From Actinomycetota bacterium (GTDB lineage Bacteria; Actinomycetota; UBA4738): a stretch of DNA of 9,840 nucleotides. The notes under the pieces are model-generated. The model saw only the letters and a list, made by a program, of their open reading frames with translations, searched no databases and was not told the origin of the DNA. The position numbers and the translations under genes are program-made. The DNA is taken from NCBI GenBank assembly GCA_005888465.1, contig VAYJ01000018.1:1-9840 (forward strand). Reading direction: 5' to 3'. Below, one piece after another: positions 7,085 to 9,840 of the stretch. Positions within the stretch are counted from its first letter, which is position 1, and every line of letters begins with the position of its first letter.

Positions 7085-7090
7085 ATTATC
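7085..7090 (-). promoter_or_regulatory. Possible -10 box before prfA
   Basis: GATAAT on the minus strand, in a short gap that is otherwise very G+C-rich, ends 9 bases before the prfA ATG. No -35 match is visible at 16-19 bases spacing. Actinobacterial promoters often keep only the -10 box, and the position would give an almost leaderless mRNA. One hexamer is weak evidence. Confidence 0.25.
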
Positions 7091-7108
7091 GCCGCGTGCC
7101 GGGCCCGG

Positions 7109-7777
7109 CTAGCGGTCGTCGGCGCGGTCGTCGAGAAGCTCGAAGAGGGAGCGATCGAACCGGATATCAAGGTCGTCCGCGTCCTCGTTGGGGGCGGCGG
7201 GGGGCGGCTCAGGCTCGGGCGCGGCTTCGGGCTCCCAGGCCTTCGGGTCCGTCGGCATCGTGACGAACCACTCCGGCCGCTCGGCGGGGTGGTCCCAGAT
7301 CTTGCCTTCCAGCTCGGATCGGCGCTCGGGTTGCTCGGCGACGGTCGTGGTCGCTTCCGAGGTGATGCGCTCGGCGCGCGCCTTCGCGGCGGCGATGACG
7401 CCCTCCGCCTCCGATTTGGCTCCGGCCACGATCTCGTCGGCCTCGTCGTGCGCGGCCGCCACTGTTCGCTTGGCCTCGGCGTCCGCCTCGGCACGCACGC
7501 GAGCCGACGCCGTGTCCGCGGCGCGGACGACCTCCTGGAAGTCCTTCGCGAGGCGCGCGTAGGCAGCGTCCTTCGCGCCAGCGGTCTGCCGCTCGAGGAA
7601 GTCCGTACGGGCCCGGTGCCAGTCCACCTGAGCCTGCAGGCGCGCGACCTGCTCGGCGAGGGACTGCAGGAACGCCTGGACCTCGTCGGGGTTCACGCCC
7701 TTGCGTCGGCGGGCGAACGTGCGGTTCGCGATGTCGGCGGCCGAGAACGGTGGCGGCTCGGGTTCCGTCGTCGCCAT
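7109..7777 (-). CDS. DivIVA-domain coiled-coil protein
   Basis: A 222-residue soluble protein. Residues 11-50 resemble the DivIVA/GpsB N-terminal domain: FSAADIANRTFARRRKGVNP, then EVQAFLQSLAEQV, a short helix, a basic turn and a long helix. The usual GYD turn is here GVNPDEV. Residues about 36-148 are strongly helical, rich in Ala and Glu, and fit a coiled coil. Residues 150-222 are a proline- and acid-rich tail that looks disordered. DivIVA proteins bind curved membrane and place growth or division machinery; that role is inferred here from the domain only. AAGGAG lies 6 bases before the ATG, one of only two strong ribosome binding sites in the window, so this gene may be translated more independently than its neighbours. 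It sits 31 bases after the DUF1385 gene and 33 bases before prfA. Confidence 0.75.
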   Translation of the reverse strand: MATTEPEPPPFSAADIANRTFARRRKGVNPDEVQAFLQSLAEQVARLQAQVDWHRARTDFLERQTAGAKDAAYARLAKDFQEVVRAADTASARVRAEADAEAKRTVAAAHDEADEIVAGAKSEAEGVIAAAKARAERITSEATTTVAEQPERRSELEGKIWDHPAERPEWFVTMPTDPKAWEPEAAPEPEPPPAAPNEDADDLDIRFDRSLFELLDDRADDR

Positions 7778-7783
7778 CGCAGG

Positions 7784-7789
7784 CTCCTT
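7784..7789 (-). promoter_or_regulatory. Strong ribosome binding site of the DivIVA-like gene
   Basis: AAGGAG with a 6-base spacer to the ATG at 7777. It fixes that start and stands out because most genes here use coupled starts with weak sites. Confidence 0.7.
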
Positions 7790-7808
7790 CCCGCGGGCAA
7801 GGCGAATG

Positions 7809-8321
7809 CTACCTCTGCGAGGCGCCCTCTCGCCGGAGCAGCTCTTGGAACGAGGCGATCGCCACGTCGAGCTGGTCGTGGTCCGGCCGGCGCGTGGTGA
7901 TCTTCTGCAGCCAGAGGCCCGGCGCCATCAGGGCCCGCATGACAGGCGAGTGGGGGAAGCGGGCGCCGAGCCTGAGAAGCTCGTAGGAGAGGCCCGCGAT
8001 CACGGGCACCGTCACGAGCCGAAGCGCGATGCCCCAGGCGATCCCGTGGTTGCCGAAGAGCGTGTACACGACGATCGCGAGCAGCATCACGATCAGCAGG
8101 AAGTTCGTCCCGCACCGGACGTGCAGCGTCGAGAACCGATCGACCGACTCCGGCTCGAGGGGAGCGTCGTGCTCGAACGCGGCGATCGTCTTGTGCTCCG
8201 CCCCGTGGTACTGGAAGACGCGCCGGATCTCCTTCATGCGCCCGATCAGGGCGAGGTAACCGAGGAAGAGCGCCACGCGAACGACGCCCTCGAGGACCGT
8301 TCGGGTCACGCTCGCCGTCAC
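7809..8321 (-). CDS. DUF1385 (YqhQ-like) membrane protein, C-terminal part
   Basis: Carries the C-terminal two thirds of a DUF1385 protein; the function of the family is not established. Conserved pieces are RRVFQYHGAEHKTIAAFEHD (33-52), HVRCGTNF (67-74), PGLWLQKITTRRP (134-146) and DVAIASF (152-158). Hydrophobic stretches lie at about 11-28, 72-90 and 97-115. In normal members this follows the YGGQAVIEGVMMRG N-terminus in one frame of roughly 300 residues. Here it is in a different frame from the upstream piece. Frame-consistent coding continues upstream of the GTG at 8321 (VFVVGPYLGLRLLRHH), so the GTG is probably not the original start. The GTG does overlap the upstream stop as GTGA, so re-initiation could still make this part. 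It may therefore be a pseudogene half, a split gene or a sequence error. Confidence 0.75.
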   Translation of the reverse strand: MTASVTRTVLEGVVRVALFLGYLALIGRMKEIRRVFQYHGAEHKTIAAFEHDAPLEPESVDRFSTLHVRCGTNFLLIVMLLAIVVYTLFGNHGIAWGIALRLVTVPVIAGLSYELLRLGARFPHSPVMRALMAPGLWLQKITTRRPDHDQLDVAIASFQELLRREGASQR

Positions 8322-8671
8322 GTGATGACGCAGCAGACGAAGCCCGAGGTACGGCCCGACGACGAAGACGTCACGGACAGGCCCATCTGCCGCGACGACA
8401 GCTGCTCCTCTTCCTTCACGGACTGGTTCGCCGACACGGTGAGGGCCCGCACGCCGATCGAGAGCGCCTGGCCGAGCGCGAGGACGCCGCGGAGCCCTGG
8501 CTTCGCGAGCCAGGGATGTCGTTCGGCGATCGAGCGGATCGCGTGCGATTCGAGGTGGATCGTGTGATCGGGGCGGCGCACAGCAATCGCCCAGTCCCGG
8601 CGCCCACGCATCATCACGCCTTCGATGACCGCCTGGCCACCGTAGAAGTGCTCGGGCGCCCGGGCGGGCAC
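8318..8671 (-). CDS. DUF1385 (YqhQ-like) protein, N-terminal part, frameshifted end
   Basis: Begins MPARAPEHFYGGQAVIEGVM; YGGQAVIEGVMMRG is the hallmark N-terminus of DUF1385 proteins. It continues through the conserved SANQSVKEEEQLSSRQMGLSV (residues 80-100). After about residue 100 the frame turns into a Ser/Arg run (TSSSSGRTSG) and stops at 8318, exactly where the family would enter its first membrane helix. The matching hydrophobic sequence is found in the frame of the next open frame, so a frameshift lies around 8370-8376. About ten residues of the expected helix also seem to be missing (my recollection of the family), so a small deletion is possible. The GTG at 8671 lies 10 bases after the rpmE stop; its ribosome binding site is weak. 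Confidence 0.75.
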   Translation of the reverse strand: MPARAPEHFYGGQAVIEGVMMRGRRDWAIAVRRPDHTIHLESHAIRSIAERHPWLAKPGLRGVLALGQALSIGVRALTVSANQSVKEEEQLSSRQMGLSVTSSSSGRTSGFVCCVIT

Positions 8672-8681
8672 GCCGGACCGC

Positions 8682-8894
8682 CTAGCCGGTCGGGGCGCGC
8701 TGCGCGTAGCGCCGCTGGAACCGCTCGACCCGGCCCCCCGTGTCCACGAGCTTCTGCCTGCCCGTGTAGAACGGGTGGCACGCCGAACACAGCTCGAGAT
8801 GGATCTCCGGCTTCGTCGAGCGGGTCTGGAACGTGTTGCCGCACGAGCAGCGCACGTTGCACGTTACATATTCGGGGTGGATGCCTTGTCGCAT
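8682..8894 (-). CDS. rpmE: 50S ribosomal protein L31 (zinc-binding type)
   Basis: A 70-residue large-subunit protein near the central protuberance, taking part in the contact between subunits. It starts MRQGIHPEY and contains the four zinc cysteines Cys16, Cys18, Cys36 and Cys39, so it is the C+ form and not the zinc-independent paralogue made under zinc limitation. HPFYTGRQKLVDTGGRVERF is the standard end of the core. A very good ribosome binding site (AAAGGAG, 4 bases before the ATG at 8894) fits high expression. The neighbour order rho-rpmE-prfA is widespread in Gram-positive bacteria. Confidence 0.96.
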   Translation of the reverse strand: MRQGIHPEYVTCNVRCSCGNTFQTRSTKPEIHLELCSACHPFYTGRQKLVDTGGRVERFQRRYAQRAPTG

Positions 8895-8898
8895 ATCA

Positions 8899-8905
8899 CT
8901 CCTTT
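8899..8905 (-). promoter_or_regulatory. Strong ribosome binding site of rpmE
   Basis: AAAGGAG with a 4-base spacer (TGAT) to the ATG at 8894; it fixes the start of L31. Confidence 0.75.
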
Positions 8906-8925
8906 GTAACCCGATCGTATTCCCG

Positions 8926-9150
8926 TCACGAGTAGGAGAGCCCGAAGTCCTCCATCAGGCCCTCGACGTAGCGATGGAAGGCCAAGTGGTCGCTCCGGAA
9001 CTCCCGGGTCGCGCCTTCCTTCTCGAGGGTCACGACGTCGAAGGCCGTGCCCGTCGCGTCGCGCTCGTCACGCACTTTGGACGGCACCCAGCCGTCCGCG
9101 AGCATCGACTGGACCTCGGCCATCACCGGATCGTCTCCCCACCCCGCCAT
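8926..9150 (-). CDS. Small protein of unknown function between rho and rpmE
   Basis: A 74-residue soluble protein that I do not recognise. It begins MAGWGDDPVMAEVQSMLADG, has mixed charge, no signal peptide, no membrane helix and no cysteine, and ends in an aromatic stretch (YVEGLMEDFGLSYS). The pattern looks like a compact alpha/beta domain. The ATG at 9150 is preceded by GAGGT 4 bases upstream and lies 14 bases after the rho stop. The frame is open to 9297, but that extension is Arg/Pro-rich and lies inside rho. Tight packing in the operon, a plausible ribosome binding site and balanced composition support a real gene, even though it is short. Confidence 0.6.
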   Translation of the reverse strand: MAGWGDDPVMAEVQSMLADGWVPSKVRDERDATGTAFDVVTLEKEGATREFRSDHLAFHRYVEGLMEDFGLSYS

Positions 9151-9164
9151 CGCGACCTCAGAGC

Positions 9165-9840
9165 CTAGTCGCTCACGGGGGCCTTGGAGATCTCGCGAAG
9201 GAACTGCTCGTTCGACTTGGTGACCCGCATCTTGTCGATGAGGAGCTCCAGCGACGCCCCAGGGTCCAGGGCGTGCAGCACGCGGCGCAGGCGCCACGCG
9301 AGCGCCAGCTCCTCGGCCGGCATGAGCCGCTCCTCCTTGCGGGTGCCCGAGGCCTCGATGTTGAGAGCGGGGAACATCCGCTTCTCGGAGAGCGCCCGGT
9401 CCAGCCGGATCTCCCAGTTCCCGGTCCCCTTGAACTCCTCGAAGATGACCTCGTCCATCCGCGAGCCGGTCTCGACGAGCGCGCTCGCGATGATCGTGAG
9501 CGAACCCCCCTCCTCCAGGTTGCGCGCGGCGCCGAAGAACCGCTTCGGCGGGTAGAGCGCGGTCGAGTCCACGCCGCCCGACAGGATCCTGCCGGACGCG
9601 GGCGCGGCCAGGTTGTAGGCGCGGGCGAGCCGGGTGATCGAGTCGAGCAGGATCACCACGTCTTTCCCTTGCTCCACCAGGCGCTTGGCGCGCTCCAGGA
9701 CGAGCTCCGTCACCTGGGTGTGCTGGTCGGCCGGCTTGTCGAAGGTCGAGTACACGACCTCGGCCGCCGCGACCGTTCGCTGCCAGTCGGTGACCTCCTC
9801 CGGCCGCTCGTCGACCAGCAGGATGATCACGTGGGAGTCG
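9165..9840 (-). CDS. rho: Transcription termination factor Rho (partial, N-terminus outside window)
   Basis: C-terminal 224 residues of the hexameric RNA-dependent ATPase that ends transcription. Visible are DERPEEVTDW with the catalytic-type glutamate, the Walker B strand VVILLDSITRLARAYN, the Q-loop region GGVDSTALYPPKRFFGAARN, EEGGSLTIIASALVETGSRM, the R-loop region FKGTGNWEIRLDR, and SGTRKEE. The P-loop and the RNA-binding N-terminal domain lie beyond the right edge. Coding continues through base 9840, so there is no real start inside the window. It stops with TAG at 9165-9167, 14 bases before the next gene. The Trp in VTDWQR replaces the Met I would expect (VTDMQR); otherwise it looks normal. 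Confidence 0.96.
   Translation of the reverse strand, partial: DSHVIILLVDERPEEVTDWQRTVAAAEVVYSTFDKPADQHTQVTELVLERAKRLVEQGKDVVILLDSITRLARAYNLAAPASGRILSGGVDSTALYPPKRFFGAARNLEEGGSLTIIASALVETGSRMDEVIFEEFKGTGNWEIRLDRALSEKRMFPALNIEASGTRKEERLMPAEELALAWRLRRVLHALDPGASLELLIDKMRVTKSNEQFLREISKAPVSD

Noticed and set aside
7098..7109. Perfect 12-base palindrome GCCGGGCCCGGC after the DivIVA-like gene
   Set aside because: It leaves no room for a hairpin loop and has no U-tract. Such G+C-only palindromes are expected by chance at this composition.
6338..7900. 520-codon open frame on the plus strand
   Set aside because: It lies opposite prfA and the DivIVA-like gene, has Arg/Leu/Gly-rich composition and no family signature, and crosses two firmly identified genes.
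8912..8920. TACGAT as a -10 box before rpmE
   Set aside because: No -35 match lies at a fitting distance, and the hexamer is weak. rpmE is well explained as part of the rho operon with a strong ribosome binding site.
9151..9297. Upstream extension of the small unknown gene
   Set aside because: It is Arg/Pro/Ala-rich and lies inside the rho coding region. The ATG at 9150 has a ribosome binding site.
1..9840. Search for tRNA, rRNA, CRISPR, insertion sequences, phage genes or a defence system
   Set aside because: I saw no direct repeats, transposase or RNA gene. The window is filled by housekeeping genes on one strand, and the largest gap is 112 bases.

Overview
This window is a stretch of bacterial chromosome with high G+C. 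Hand counts of a few 60-base lines in the housekeeping genes give roughly 65-78% G+C. Every supported gene lies on the minus strand, so the reading order runs from the right edge to the left. Coding density is very high: most junctions overlap by 4 bases or are separated by fewer than 35. The order is rho, a small unknown gene, rpmE, a DUF1385 gene in two pieces, a DivIVA-like gene, prfA, prmC, tsaC, an LMW-phosphatase/glyA fusion, a WecA/TagO-type transferase, atpZ, atpI and atpB. The core order rho-rpmE-prfA-prmC-tsaC-wecA-atpI-atpB matches the well-known actinobacterial arrangement (for example Mycobacterium). A DUF1385 gene beside rpmE, and an LMW phosphatase with glyA after tsaC, recall deep-branching Actinobacteria and the Firmicutes ywl-glyA region. 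My best reading is an uncultured or deep-branching actinobacterium. This is inference; there is no rRNA in the window.

Right part (about 7076-9840): the C-terminal part of transcription terminator Rho, a 74-residue protein I do not recognise, ribosomal protein L31 of the zinc-binding type, a DUF1385 (YqhQ-like) membrane protein interrupted by a frameshift, and a DivIVA-domain coiled-coil protein.

Middle part (about 2633-7075): a translation-quality cluster. Release factor 1 is followed by PrmC, the methyltransferase that modifies the GGQ glutamine of release factors. Next come TsaC, for the first step of tRNA t6A synthesis, and one 621-codon open frame joining a low-molecular-weight tyrosine phosphatase to serine hydroxymethyltransferase.

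Left part (1-2636): a polyprenyl-phosphate sugar-phosphate transferase that starts cell-envelope glycan synthesis. After it is the only sizeable gap in the window (112 bp), which holds a stem-loop and a promoter-like sequence. It is followed by the start of the F-type ATP synthase operon: atpZ, atpI and a partial atpB.

I found no mobile element, CRISPR array, RNA gene or obvious new multi-gene system. The points most worth a second look are the phosphatase-GlyA fusion, the split DUF1385 gene, the lower G+C of atpB with an unusual arginine near its essential arginine, and a near-leaderless promoter for the ATP synthase operon.
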